Below, piece by piece: positions 34,277-44,102 of a stretch of 64,000 nt of DNA (position 1 is the first letter of the stretch; each line of letters starts with the position of its first letter). The stretch spans positions 184,941-248,940 of the forward strand of contig JASBRV010000135.1 of assembly GCA_030149295.1 (NCBI GenBank), written 5' to 3'. Source of the DNA: Bacteriovoracales bacterium. GTDB lineage: Bacteria > Bdellovibrionota > Bacteriovoracia > Bacteriovoracales > Bacteriovoracaceae. The translations under genes were made by a program, and so were the position numbers. The notes below the pieces were generated by a model. That model made no database searches, was not told the origin of the DNA, and worked only from the letters and a program-made list of their open reading frames with translations.

Positions 34277-37200
34277 GTGTTTAAGTGGCTTCTCCTTATA
34301 TTCATTTCAATAAATATCAATGCTTATGATCCTAATAAGAAGGTTATTTATTTACCTGGAATGATATTCTACGATTTTGACAATTCTGCAAACGGCTTTT
34401 TTGGGATTAATGGTAATACTGGTGCGACTAACGCGCCTACACCTGCTCCTCCCAAATTTAACAAGGACACTCTTAAGCTCGTTAAAAAATTAATGGAAGC
34501 AGAAGATTTCAATATTGTGATTGATGATACCAATATGTTTGGAAGCAGTATTTCACTTGATCAAGATTTAAAGGAAAATATTTTTGATAAATTACCAAGT
34601 GATCATCAAGTTATTCAGTTTAAAAAAGCAGATCCTCAAGTTCAGCTAGGACTTCAGTCTAAAATGGGCAATGGGGATGTTATTTTCGCTAATAAAATGC
34701 CAGGAGATAAAAATGAGGATATTTTTTTCAATCTCTATCAAGGTATTAAAAATGATTTTCGCTTGGGAATTGGCGGTTCAACGAGTTGGCTAAATTTTAA
34801 TAGTCCTGAAAAAGACTCTGACTTGGCCAGGCTCATTTTTGAATTAGGGGGAGTTACTTTAAATGAAGGCTATGACTTAAAAAAGCTTGGATTCAAAATA
34901 AAAAAACACAACGGTGTCACTATTTGTGAAAAAACATACAAAGGAAGTCCTTTTACCTTTTCGTTGGATGTATGTCTTGAGCATTTCATTGAGTCTGAAA
35001 AGAAATGGGGAGAAGGGGGAAGATGTGGACTTTATGAAAAAGAAACTTCGAATTTACTAAAAAACCTCCCTCGTATTGAGTGTGAACCAGAAAGAGTTCA
35101 AGCCTTTTTAAATTATTTAAAAAATGAATTCGTTTCAACTTGTGATGATGCCTTTTCTTGTCAAAATACTGTAGGAGGCGAATCTGTTAAAAACCTTAGT
35201 CAATCGCTAGAGAAGATTTTGGTTTTTAATCGGATAAGGGAAATTGAATCAAAGACGCGAAAGGAGGAGTCTTTTGACTATCAATTTGAAGTCGATCGTT
35301 TAATTGATAAATTAGCCGATTATAATCAGGCATGTCAGACAGAAAAGAGTTCTCTCGACATAGTGCTTAGTAAAGAAGACCAGAAGGATGTGGATGACTT
35401 TATTAGCGAAGTAAATGTTGCCTTTGATTCCTATGCCAATTTTGAAGAAGGGCTTAAAAAGGATCTTAAAGAAAAAACTCTTTTTACCTTTAAAAATTGC
35501 TTACGAAAGAATCAAGAGAAGTTACAAGGACGTTTAGAAGATAACAAAGAAAGTCCCCGTAATGAGATCCTAGACGGATGTAAAAAGAAATCCTTTAATT
35601 ACACGATAGAGGAACTTATAAAGGACTATGCGGGTAAGAAAGGTGATCAATACTCTAATGTTAAATCATTTCTTCAAGGAAAAGCCGACATCTTTTGTCA
35701 TTATGATGTGCATGAAGCGACAGAGGAGACAAATCCTAATTTAGCTATGTTTAATCCTATTTCGGGTGGCATGGAGGTTCCTATTACTGGGGATGATTCC
35801 CTGAGTTTTCCCTATGATCTAAAAAGATGTTCGCGTTTTTTAGAGAGACAGAATCAAATTTATAAGTCCCTACAAAGTCGAGACAATATTGATTTAAGCT
35901 CTTTTTCAAAAGAATTAAAAATTGAAATTCATTCCAATCGGCAAAATGGTTTACTTGAACAAAGTTTTAAAAAGTGTGAAGGACTGACCAATGAAAAGGA
36001 ACTCATCGAATGTAAAGATAAAGCCTTAAATGAAGCTAAAGCCGAGATTTTACTAGAGGACTATTTTAAATTAACAAAAGAAACCGGTGTTGCCAGATTT
36101 CCTAATCAAGGGGAGCTGCTTATTCAAAAGGCAAAGAGTAATAAAGTCTTAAATCAATGCCTAAATGAATCTGCTCCAGTTAAGAAAGAAGACTGCTTTA
36201 AAGAGATTGAAAGGGAATTTTCCTACTCACTTTTAAATCCTTATTCCGTTTATGAAGACGCGGGAAGTGCATTAACGAGTGATCTCGCCAAATTAACAAA
36301 AACCTTATCAAGAGATATTTCCGTTTTTCACTGGGGATCAGATGAACTTACAGGAAACAATAAAGACGAGCCCGTTCCCTTAAAGTCTTTTAACGGTTAT
36401 AAATACGCTCTCGCAAGAGAATATATGTTTCATACTGGGCCAATTTTAGACAGTTTAGTAGAAGTGGCTGGAGCTACTCTTGCGGGAAGGGGATTGTATG
36501 CGGCCAGTGATCCTAATAGCACTAGAAGTTATGGTCCAACACTTGTGGAAATTGAAATCCCCAAGGGATCAAAAATTTTAGACCTTCGAGAGGGGGGAAC
36601 TCACGGAAAAATCCCTATTTCTCTAGACACTTACAATAAATTAAAGGCCGAAGGCTGTAATCTTGATGAACTTAAAGAAGAAGCTGATGCTAAGGCAAAA
36701 GCCAGTATGCAGGGAACGGCTCAAGCAAATACTCCAGAGGATAGTGAACTTTCCCGTTTTAATGACTTCGCACCGGCACCACCGGGCAGTCCTTATTATC
36801 TATTTGTAGGAAAAGGAGTCTTTGAGCAAAATAGAGCGTGCCATAATGCTCTTCAAACCGCTGTAAAGAGACTCGACTTAAATGTGCTCGCTTATAACTA
36901 TGGTCACCAGTTACCGACATTTTGTGATCAAGAGAATATGAATCGAAATGCTTCTGCTGCCTTTGTGATGATTGATAATAAAATGCGTGGCAATGTGACC
37001 ACTTATAATGCTGCTTCGATTGAAAAGGCCTTAAAAGATCATAGAGAAAAGGGAATTCCGATTCCTGAAAAAATAAGACGTCTTTTACAGGTTCATGATC
37101 ATCAATCGGAAACAAAAGACGATCTGTTTCCTTCCGCCTACAATCCTTTTAGGGCAGACGGAAGTCTTGAGTCAAGGGAGTATTGGAAGTCCCGAATTTT

Positions 37201-37279
37201 CAACTGTGATCATTCTATTGAAGAAGATGCTGTTGATAGCGGTATCATTCCCAGTTCTAGTCAAATGTTTCAGTTTTAA
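34277..37279 (+). CDS. Very large secreted protein of unknown function, C-terminal ADP-ribosyltransferase-like segment
   Basis: 1000 residues, GTG start, signal peptide (VFKWLLLIFISININA read from GTG). Residues 30-60 include a Thr/Pro stretch. Most of the length is charged helical sequence with scattered Cys pairs, implying export. Near residues 715-770, MFHTGP then GRGLYAASDPNSTRSYG and VEIEIPKGSKIL resemble the His/Tyr pattern of ADP-ribosyltransferase/PARP-like folds (H-G..., G-x-G-x-Y). That is a tentative reading. It is predicted to be periplasmic or exported, possibly an effector. The Shine-Dalgarno is poor. It converges on the amidohydrolase gene with only six bases between stops. Confidence 0.6.
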   Translation: MFKWLLLIFISININAYDPNKKVIYLPGMIFYDFDNSANGFFGINGNTGATNAPTPAPPKFNKDTLKLVKKLMEAEDFNIVIDDTNMFGSSISLDQDLKENIFDKLPSDHQVIQFKKADPQVQLGLQSKMGNGDVIFANKMPGDKNEDIFFNLYQGIKNDFRLGIGGSTSWLNFNSPEKDSDLARLIFELGGVTLNEGYDLKKLGFKIKKHNGVTICEKTYKGSPFTFSLDVCLEHFIESEKKWGEGGRCGLYEKETSNLLKNLPRIECEPERVQAFLNYLKNEFVSTCDDAFSCQNTVGGESVKNLSQSLEKILVFNRIREIESKTRKEESFDYQFEVDRLIDKLADYNQACQTEKSSLDIVLSKEDQKDVDDFISEVNVAFDSYANFEEGLKKDLKEKTLFTFKNCLRKNQEKLQGRLEDNKESPRNEILDGCKKKSFNYTIEELIKDYAGKKGDQYSNVKSFLQGKADIFCHYDVHEATEETNPNLAMFNPISGGMEVPITGDDSLSFPYDLKRCSRFLERQNQIYKSLQSRDNIDLSSFSKELKIEIHSNRQNGLLEQSFKKCEGLTNEKELIECKDKALNEAKAEILLEDYFKLTKETGVARFPNQGELLIQKAKSNKVLNQCLNESAPVKKEDCFKEIEREFSYSLLNPYSVYEDAGSALTSDLAKLTKTLSRDISVFHWGSDELTGNNKDEPVPLKSFNGYKYALAREYMFHTGPILDSLVEVAGATLAGRGLYAASDPNSTRSYGPTLVEIEIPKGSKILDLREGGTHGKIPISLDTYNKLKAEGCNLDELKEEADAKAKASMQGTAQANTPEDSELSRFNDFAPAPPGSPYYLFVGKGVFEQNRACHNALQTAVKRLDLNVLAYNYGHQLPTFCDQENMNRNASAAFVMIDNKMRGNVTTYNAASIEKALKDHREKGIPIPEKIRRLLQVHDHQSETKDDLFPSAYNPFRADGSLESREYWKSRIFNCDHSIEEDAVDSGIIPSSSQMFQF

Positions 37280-37285
37280 GCTGTC

Positions 37286-40039
37286 TTATTGCACCAGATA
37301 TTTTCTCGCTAACATACGCTGGCGGTTATCAAGGTTCATCTCCTTGCCGTCAATCCAAACTCTTTCAGAATTAGCTAAGGGCTCAAGAGGATCAGCATTC
37401 CATAAGATAAATGTCGCCTTTTGATTTTTCTTAAGCTGTGCATATTCTTTCTCAAGACCGTAAATTTTTGCAGGTCCAGAGGTTATCGCTTCAAATGCCT
37501 TCCCATAATCTAAACCATTAGCGACGGCCATCCCTGCGGACTGTCTTATTCTTCTAGGGTAGGTAAACCATTCATGGGCAGTGAGAGCGATTTTGACTCC
37601 CTTTTCTGAAAGGGCAGCAGCAAGATCATCTCTATTTTGCATATGGGAGAAGCTGTAGACCGTTTGGTTTGTGGCATTGAGAATAACGGGTATTTGAAGT
37701 GACTTTAATTGACTCGCAAGCATCCAAGACTCCGTACCACCAAAAAGTACAACATTGAGTTTTAATCCTTTCTTTCTCATGTCTTTAACAAAACTGATAA
37801 GATGAGAGATTTCATCGTAACTATCAGCAGACATTACCATGGGAAGTTTACCATCAAGAACGGGTTTAAAGGCAGCTAACTCGCGTTCGTCATACTTCAA
37901 CTCACGGAGATTTCCTTTATTAAAATTCGCTTTGTTTTTATGATAAAAGAGGGCTTCATCGACAAAATGTCTTAGTGTCTGCCAAAGTTTCGCATAATGA
38001 TTACCAAATGACTTCTTTGTATGCACGCTAACAGAACCAAACATGGCAGAATTGGGAATTAAGTCTTTTGTGGGCTCGTCATTAAGCTTATAGAAGAAAC
38101 CCTTTCCTGAAATCATTCCTCCATTGGGCATGGCCACGGTATAAACGACACCATTTGATCTTTCTATAGGAATGCGGGAAGTCTGAGATCGAAAGGCATA
38201 GTGGGAATCTAGGCTTGGGTTGATTTCACTGCCTTCAACGGAGAGATTTCTAGTGGACTCGACAGAACCCACTTCCATAAGACCTAAGTAAGAAACTGCT
38301 TCAAAAAGTCCCGGGCTCAGAATCTTCCCCTTCCCATCAATAAGGGGAGTGTTTTTAGTTTGAGAGATATTTTTCTTTATGTTTTTTATTTTTCCACCAG
38401 AGACGAGAACGTCATGTCCTTCAAGACGCGCTCCATTTGATTTAAGGACAGTGACATTCTTAATGAGAAAATTATTACTAACCGTCTTTTCCACCTTATC
38501 GTGGGCTTTTTTAAGAAGGGCAAGTGTTTGATCTTCTCCTGGGGCTTTGTGGTCTCTTGTTCCAAGCCCAATTTTTCGGTTTCCAATTTCAAAGTCACTT
38601 TTGGGGACGATATTTTTCTCGCGGTCAAAGACAATATGTCCATCGATCATGACTTTGTCAGGCTTTGCATAAACGGAAAAAGGATGGCGATCCCATATGA
38701 TGAGGTCAGCATGCTTGTCTTTTTCAAGAGAGCCTACCTTGTCTTCAATTCCTAAGGCCCATGCGGCATTGAGAGTGATCCACGCCATGGCCTTTTCCTC
38801 ACTAATCATTATTCCCAGGTCCTTAGCCGACTTTAGGACCTTGGCGACTTCATGGTTAAGGTGACGAATGTCTTCAGCGGAATCAGAGTGAATAATAGTT
38901 TTGACGCCATATTTTTCGGTAATAGCAGCATTTGCGGAAGTAGCATCATAGGCTTCCATTTTGAAGCCCCACCAATCAGCCCATGTTGAAATTCCCGTCT
39001 TGTGCTCTGCTAATTTCTTAGCGATTTTGTAGCCTTCAATCGCATGGTGGAAGGAGCGAATATTAAAACCAAACTTCTTGGCGATATCGAGCATCAGAGA
39101 CATTTCATCAGCACGGTAACAATGCATATGAACTAGAATCTCTCCTTTGATTACACTTCTTAAAGTTTCTAATTTGGCATCTTTCTTTGGAGGTGTAGGG
39201 GCATCGCCAATTTCTTTGAGAGCTTGCTTTTTAGCCTCTCCGTCACTTTGCTTATTAGCTTCATTGGATCTTTGTCTCCAATGTTCAAGATCCCTTTCAT
39301 ATTTGATCCATGTTTGATGGTATTCAAAAGCTTCTTGATAAGCGCGATCATATCCGGCGACATTACCCATCCTAGTTGAGGGTCCACCTTTTTCACCATA
39401 AACTCTTTTGGGATTTTCACCACAGGCCATTTTGAGTCCTTGAGGCGCTCCTGCAAAGCGCATTTCTCTGGCGCTAATGCGAGGGCGCATCTTTGCGGTG
39501 AAGGACCTACCACCAAAAAGGTTAGCCGAGCCAGGGAGAACCTGAATCGTTGTTACCCCACTGGAAAGTGCTCTCCAAAGAGCGGGGTCTTGTGGCCAAA
39601 AGCTATTTTCTGCCCATACGTCGGCCGTATTGGGAGAAATCGCCTCATTTCCATCTGAATGGGCCTTAACTCCTGGATGGGGATAAACACCCATATGAGA
39701 GTGGGTGTCGATGACACCGGGACTTATTATTTTCCCTTGTGCATTTATGATGCGATCCGCTTGAATACCTGAAGGCTCACCGGCACCTAGATCTTTGATA
39801 TTTCCTTCTTGAATGAGAATCCACCCTTTCTCTATTGATGGGCCTGCGACAGTAATAAGACGAGCTCCCGTTATAAGAATCGCCTCCTTATTCACATCAC
39901 GCGGATCATCAGCCGGATCTACGGGTAAAGTAATTTCGCTCAGGGGCGCTGGCTTCTCTTCGCTACCACCTGGACCATTTTGTGCTGAGCAAGAAATAAA
40001 GAATGTCATAAGCGATAAGAAAATCAAAAGATTTTTCAT
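37286..40039 (-). CDS. Lipoprotein amidohydrolase with two tandem domains, the second apparently degenerate
   Basis: 917 residues. The signal ends in lipobox FISC (Cys17). The first domain (residues about 55-500) has the HxH metal site in VIDTHSHMGVYPH (113, 115), later ligands in ILVHMHCYRADE and IRSFHHAIEG, and an Asp in IIHSDSAEDIRH. These are marks of imidazolonepropionase/adenosine-deaminase-type amidohydrolases. The second half (about 525-910) repeats the fold (KILSPGLFEAVSYLGLMEV) but the HxH position reads AVSY, so it is probably inactive. Substrate is unknown; the enzyme would work in the envelope. Confidence 0.85.
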   Translation of the reverse strand: MKNLLIFLSLMTFFISCSAQNGPGGSEEKPAPLSEITLPVDPADDPRDVNKEAILITGARLITVAGPSIEKGWILIQEGNIKDLGAGEPSGIQADRIINAQGKIISPGVIDTHSHMGVYPHPGVKAHSDGNEAISPNTADVWAENSFWPQDPALWRALSSGVTTIQVLPGSANLFGGRSFTAKMRPRISAREMRFAGAPQGLKMACGENPKRVYGEKGGPSTRMGNVAGYDRAYQEAFEYHQTWIKYERDLEHWRQRSNEANKQSDGEAKKQALKEIGDAPTPPKKDAKLETLRSVIKGEILVHMHCYRADEMSLMLDIAKKFGFNIRSFHHAIEGYKIAKKLAEHKTGISTWADWWGFKMEAYDATSANAAITEKYGVKTIIHSDSAEDIRHLNHEVAKVLKSAKDLGIMISEEKAMAWITLNAAWALGIEDKVGSLEKDKHADLIIWDRHPFSVYAKPDKVMIDGHIVFDREKNIVPKSDFEIGNRKIGLGTRDHKAPGEDQTLALLKKAHDKVEKTVSNNFLIKNVTVLKSNGARLEGHDVLVSGGKIKNIKKNISQTKNTPLIDGKGKILSPGLFEAVSYLGLMEVGSVESTRNLSVEGSEINPSLDSHYAFRSQTSRIPIERSNGVVYTVAMPNGGMISGKGFFYKLNDEPTKDLIPNSAMFGSVSVHTKKSFGNHYAKLWQTLRHFVDEALFYHKNKANFNKGNLRELKYDERELAAFKPVLDGKLPMVMSADSYDEISHLISFVKDMRKKGLKLNVVLFGGTESWMLASQLKSLQIPVILNATNQTVYSFSHMQNRDDLAAALSEKGVKIALTAHEWFTYPRRIRQSAGMAVANGLDYGKAFEAITSGPAKIYGLEKEYAQLKKNQKATFILWNADPLEPLANSERVWIDGKEMNLDNRQRMLARKYLVQ

Positions 40040-40132
40040 GGGAAGCCTTTTGGGAGGGATTAAATTGGTCCCAAGAATAGGACAAATCTTGACGATTTAT
40101 CAATCAATACCTTTTGTCATTTGTCTAAATCT

Positions 40133-41398
40133 TTAGCGCTTCACGTAGGGGGCAAGGATAGACCTTTTGCCATCGATTCCCTTCTTGGGACTGAGCTCTA
40201 AAAGGTCGAGGACAAAGGGATAAACATGAATATTTTCAATACTTTTAATCATTCCCTTGTTTTTCACTTTGTGACCAAAACTGAGAAAGATACCTCCCAT
40301 ATCGGAGGCCTTGTAGGGATCATAGCCATGGGTTCCCCCATAGACTCCAGTTTGATGCCTCTTATCTTTGGGAATTCTTTTGGGATAAATATAGCTACCG
40401 GGCTCTCCCAGTAAGATGAGGTCTCCGGCCCTTTGATTGTGGGCGAGGTGAAATTTGGCCGGAAGTTCTTTTCTTGAATAAATCTTGGTGTAGGGGACTT
40501 TACTCAAAGCTTTCCTATAGGAAGAGATGTCTCTTTTGTCTTTGAGATAAATAAAGGTCAAAGGTCCTCTCTCTTGAAAGTCTGCGAGGCTCACATCCAC
40601 GTAATCTCGGAGGTAAACTTTTTTCGCATTTTCTATGGCCTGCATACCGTGGTCACTGACAATGACATAACTTACGGGAAGGTTAAGTTTGTCGATTTCC
40701 TTCACCATATTAGAGATATGTTTATCAATGTCTCGAACAGCTTCACCGACGACTGGGTTATCTGGACCTAACATATGGCCCTTACTATCTACATCAGAAA
40801 AGTAAAGAGTGAGAAAGTGTGGTCTCGTTTCTTTGGGAAGTTTTAGCCACTCGACAATTTGTTTTGTCCGTTCTGTATTTTTCACAGAACCATCATAGGG
40901 AATGTAATAATTAGGGTAGTGTCCCTGAATATTAGCATCACTTCCTACCCAAAAAAAACTAGCACTGAGAAGACCCTGATTTCTTGTTTCTAACCACAAG
41001 GGGGTACCGCCATACCATTTTCCTTGGCGAGTGCTTTTGGGATCACCCAAGCGATAATGCTCCTTTAAAGAAGGGTCGTAAAATCGATTGGCGATGAGTC
41101 CATGATTTCCCGCATACATTCCCGTCGCTAAACTGTAGTGGTTAGGAAAAGTCTTACTAGGAAAAACTGGGGTAAGGCTTTTCGACTGGATTCCTTTGGT
41201 CACAATAGAGCTAAGAAATTGAGGTTTGTATTTTTTTATATAATCATGGCGAAAGCCATCGATAGAGATCATGACGACATAAGGATTCTCTCTTTTTGCC
41301 GCATCGTTAGATTGAATTCCGTTTGGGTCATTGTAAACACGATAGTTCGAACAACCTAAAAGCGTGAAAAGGATTAAGAGAAAGGGTGTTAATTGCAT
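40133..41398 (-). CDS. Nucleotide pyrophosphatase/phosphodiesterase (alkaline-phosphatase fold) lipoprotein
   Basis: 421 residues from 41398, where GAAGG lies 6 bases upstream and the signal MQLTPFLLILFTLLGC gives a lipobox; the frame extends to 41488 but those residues precede the signal. The ENPP-type metal site is visible: ISIDGFRHDY, the nucleophile Thr in PSKTFPNHYSL, SDVDSKGHMLGP, and SDHGMQ. GTHGYDPYKASDMGG near the end gives further metal ligands. Family members hydrolyse phosphodiesters such as nucleotides or phospholipids. It is envelope-located and follows the amidohydrolase in the same direction, so the pair may scavenge prey nutrients, an inference. Confidence 0.88.
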   Translation of the reverse strand: MQLTPFLLILFTLLGCSNYRVYNDPNGIQSNDAAKRENPYVVMISIDGFRHDYIKKYKPQFLSSIVTKGIQSKSLTPVFPSKTFPNHYSLATGMYAGNHGLIANRFYDPSLKEHYRLGDPKSTRQGKWYGGTPLWLETRNQGLLSASFFWVGSDANIQGHYPNYYIPYDGSVKNTERTKQIVEWLKLPKETRPHFLTLYFSDVDSKGHMLGPDNPVVGEAVRDIDKHISNMVKEIDKLNLPVSYVIVSDHGMQAIENAKKVYLRDYVDVSLADFQERGPLTFIYLKDKRDISSYRKALSKVPYTKIYSRKELPAKFHLAHNQRAGDLILLGEPGSYIYPKRIPKDKRHQTGVYGGTHGYDPYKASDMGGIFLSFGHKVKNKGMIKSIENIHVYPFVLDLLELSPKKGIDGKRSILAPYVKR

Positions 41399-41467
41399 TA
41401 ATGACCTTCTTATGTTGAAATTTCTGCCTGAGCTTACTAGAAACAGATAATACTTTAGAATGATTAT

Positions 41468-42475
41468 ATGGAGCAACTTTCTCAACAAAAGATCCTGGAT
41501 TCAAAAGAGTCCCAAAGTAAGGCTGACATCACCTTAGTCAGTGATATCTTTTGTAAACTTGAAGAAAGCACTCAGTTTTATTGGAATTTCGGTCAGAGCC
41601 ATTTTTTTTATCGACCTGGTTTTGGCACACTTCACTGTCGATACTTTTCCCAAAAGAAAAATCAAAAGCTTTTAGTTATTGCTCCCGGCAGAGGGGAGTC
41701 CAGTTTAAAGTATTCTGAAACTATTTTAGATCTTCAGGATAAAGGACTTGATATTCTTGTGCTCGATCACCGAGGCCAGGGATTTAGTGAGCGCTATCAT
41801 AACTGTCCAGAAAATGGGTACATTGAAAATTTTCAGGATTATATAGATGATTTTAGAACTGTAGTCGATCATTTCAAAGAGCGAAAACATTATCAAAAAA
41901 CCCATCTCCTTGCCCATTCCATGGGAGCCGCCATTGGTCTCGCCGCTCTTCTTCGCGATCATACTTTGTTTCAAGGAATGATTCTTTGTAGTCCCATGCT
42001 TAAGATTAAAACACTGGGAATACCTGCTTTTATGGCTAAGTTTATTTTATTAATCAGTGAAAAAATTAAACTTGGTCATCGACCACTTTATAAAAAGCTC
42101 TCTGACGTGCGTGGAGGCTTTACTGACAATCCTAAAACCAGTTGCTGGGAGAGGTATCACCACCATTTGGAGATGGACCTCAAGCATCCTCAAATAAAAA
42201 TTGGTCCTCCTACTTTGAAGTGGTTATCTGAAAATCTAAGTCTTAGTCGTGGAGTCTTCAAAGAGAGAAAGAAGTTAAAGCTTCCCATTCTTTTGATGCA
42301 AGCCGAAGAAGATAGCCTTGTCTGTAGTAAGGCCCAAGATCGATTTGCCCATGAGGTAGAAAATTGTCGAATTATCCGACTGAAAAACTCAAGACATGAG
42401 ATTCTAAGTGAATCCAATGACATACGAAATCGTGCTTTTGTGCAGATCGAAAAGTTTCTCAAGGAAAACGGTTAA
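41468..42475 (+). CDS. Alpha/beta hydrolase, lysophospholipase (PldB)-like
   Basis: 335 residues, no signal peptide. The fold is shown by LLVIAPGRGESS, the ILVLDHRGQGFSE strand-turn, the nucleophile elbow LAHSMGAAIGLA (Ser near residue 152), the acidic residue in LMQAEEDSLVC and the catalytic His in NSRHEIL. LDHRGQG..S is typical of the Hydrolase_4 (lysophospholipase/monoacylglycerol lipase) group. It is divergent from the pyrophosphatase gene by about 70 bases. Its exact lipid substrate is not readable. Confidence 0.88.
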   Translation: MEQLSQQKILDSKESQSKADITLVSDIFCKLEESTQFYWNFGQSHFFYRPGFGTLHCRYFSQKKNQKLLVIAPGRGESSLKYSETILDLQDKGLDILVLDHRGQGFSERYHNCPENGYIENFQDYIDDFRTVVDHFKERKHYQKTHLLAHSMGAAIGLAALLRDHTLFQGMILCSPMLKIKTLGIPAFMAKFILLISEKIKLGHRPLYKKLSDVRGGFTDNPKTSCWERYHHHLEMDLKHPQIKIGPPTLKWLSENLSLSRGVFKERKKLKLPILLMQAEEDSLVCSKAQDRFAHEVENCRIIRLKNSRHEILSESNDIRNRAFVQIEKFLKENG

Positions 42476-42517
42476 GTCTGTTAAGTCTATGTTCTAAAAA
42501 CCGAAAAGCCGGTTGCT

Positions 42518-43666
42518 ATGGACAAGAAAAATCAATCACCTCGAATTCTCATCACTCTTATTACCTTAGGCACTATGTTAGCCGCATTCAATCATTGTGT
42601 GATTGAGCCTCCCAAAAAAGCGACTAAAAGTAGTGCAAGAAGTGTATCTAGTGAGTCTTCTAGTGATACCAATACGGCCACGACTCCAGATACACCTCAA
42701 CAAAATAATGGATCTGGTAGCCCTTCTGTTCCTACTCCAACAGTTCCGGCTTTAAGCCAAGGAGAGGAGTTTTTTAACAACACAATTGAGCCAGCTTTTC
42801 AAAACCAATGTATGGCCTGCCATACTGCTCCTGTTAATAACCCTGCAGTTCCAGGGCCGTTAAGTATTTTTGATTATAGTCAAATGAGAGTGAAGCTTCT
42901 CAATGGGGGAGCAACGAATAATGAATTGATTAGAAAAGTTCAGGGGATGATTAGTCACGTTGGGGGAAATCAGTGTGCTGCAAATCCAACGATTTGTCAG
43001 AACCTTCAAGATTGGTATGCCCAAGAAATTAATCAACCCACAACGCCTCCTCCACCAACAAATGGAGTAAGTGGCATGGTCTCAGTTATTTCCCCACTAG
43101 GAAGAGTGACGGGTTACGCTGGAAATCTAAGTGATCCAACAGAGACGATATATGTGAATTTTTATATTGATGGTCCAGCTGGAACAGGGGTTCTCATTAA
43201 CAATGAGCCTATTGCGGCCAATGAGGCCGGCTTTAATGGTGGTATCTCTGGTAGCCATGCCTTCACTTTCTTTGTCCCTGTATTATATCGTGATGGTGTG
43301 GAGTATCAGCTCTATGCCTATGCCGTTAACCGTGACAATGGTGAAGAGACTGCTCTTCAAGGGTCTCCTTATTCATTTTCGGCTTATGTCTCAAGTATCA
43401 TTGGTTACAATTATTACGTGAACACTGTGAAGCCACTTCTCGATGCTCGATGTGCTAGTTGCCATGCCTTTAGCTACGATCAAAATTTCTCCAGTCTTCT
43501 GTCGCCGAGTCCAGCCAATGGGGGAAGTGAGCGTGATAATGAAATGATCAATATGCCAGCGGGAAGCCACATGGGAAGAAATCATCCTGGTGGAAATATC
43601 TGTGGATCAAAAGATAATTCACCATGTGTTGAAATTCAGCAATGGTGGCAAAATGAATTCAATTAA
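42518..43666 (+). CDS. Exported lipoprotein with two haem-binding CxxCH motifs
   Basis: 382 residues. The N terminus has a hydrophobic segment (ILITLITLGTMLAAFNHC), possibly an imperfect lipobox at Cys27, followed by a Ser/Thr/Pro-rich linker (30-80). Haem motifs are CMACH (98-102) and CASCH (about 312-316), each in a similar context with a later Met. A beta-rich domain (about 190-290) lies between. This looks like a two-domain c-type cytochrome of the kind found in planctomycetes and Bdellovibrionota. Role in electron transfer is plausible but unproven. It converges with overlapping stops on the next gene. Confidence 0.7.
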   Translation: MDKKNQSPRILITLITLGTMLAAFNHCVIEPPKKATKSSARSVSSESSSDTNTATTPDTPQQNNGSGSPSVPTPTVPALSQGEEFFNNTIEPAFQNQCMACHTAPVNNPAVPGPLSIFDYSQMRVKLLNGGATNNELIRKVQGMISHVGGNQCAANPTICQNLQDWYAQEINQPTTPPPPTNGVSGMVSVISPLGRVTGYAGNLSDPTETIYVNFYIDGPAGTGVLINNEPIAANEAGFNGGISGSHAFTFFVPVLYRDGVEYQLYAYAVNRDNGEETALQGSPYSFSAYVSSIIGYNYYVNTVKPLLDARCASCHAFSYDQNFSSLLSPSPANGGSERDNEMINMPAGSHMGRNHPGGNICGSKDNSPCVEIQQWWQNEFN

Positions 43667-44037
43667 ATTTTAAGTTGGAGAGTCATTTTGTATTTCTCAC
43701 TTAGGTCAGTGAGAATTTCTTCGATATCTTCTCTTTTAATTACGACATCTACAGCGGAGAACCTCTCCATAGGTGAGAATTTGCAGTTATTCTCACATTT
43801 CACATCGACCGTAAGAAGTTCAACATATTCGATAGGGTCTTGGTTATTGAAGTTTGAATACCACTGAAAAAACTCTTCGCACTTATTTTCAAAGTCAGCA
43901 AGAAGCTTATCTTCTCTCGCTGAGTCCATATCATAGAGAAAGCGACCGTTATCGCGTTTTTTCCCATTGATAAAGATATCAATGACACCCTTGCGCTTTA
44001 TAAAAAGAGATTGATTCAAACATTTGGGACAATACAT
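43663..44037 (-). CDS. Small zinc-ribbon-like protein of unknown function
   Basis: 124 residues. The N terminus CPKC (MYCPKCLNQ) and later CENNC could bind zinc as a ribbon. The rest is charged and helical. No family is recognised. No Shine-Dalgarno is evident before the ATG. The stop overlaps the stop of the convergent cytochrome-like gene, and it is divergent from the alpha/beta hydrolase at 44103. Confidence 0.6.
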   Translation of the reverse strand: MYCPKCLNQSLFIKRKGVIDIFINGKKRDNGRFLYDMDSAREDKLLADFENKCEEFFQWYSNFNNQDPIEYVELLTVDVKCENNCKFSPMERFSAVDVVIKREDIEEILTDLSEKYKMTLQLKI

Positions 44038-44102
44038 AGCTAAAAGTGTACCATGGAGTAAAAACTTGTCTAGTTCCTAAATCAAAGTAAAAAGGTCGAT
44101 CT

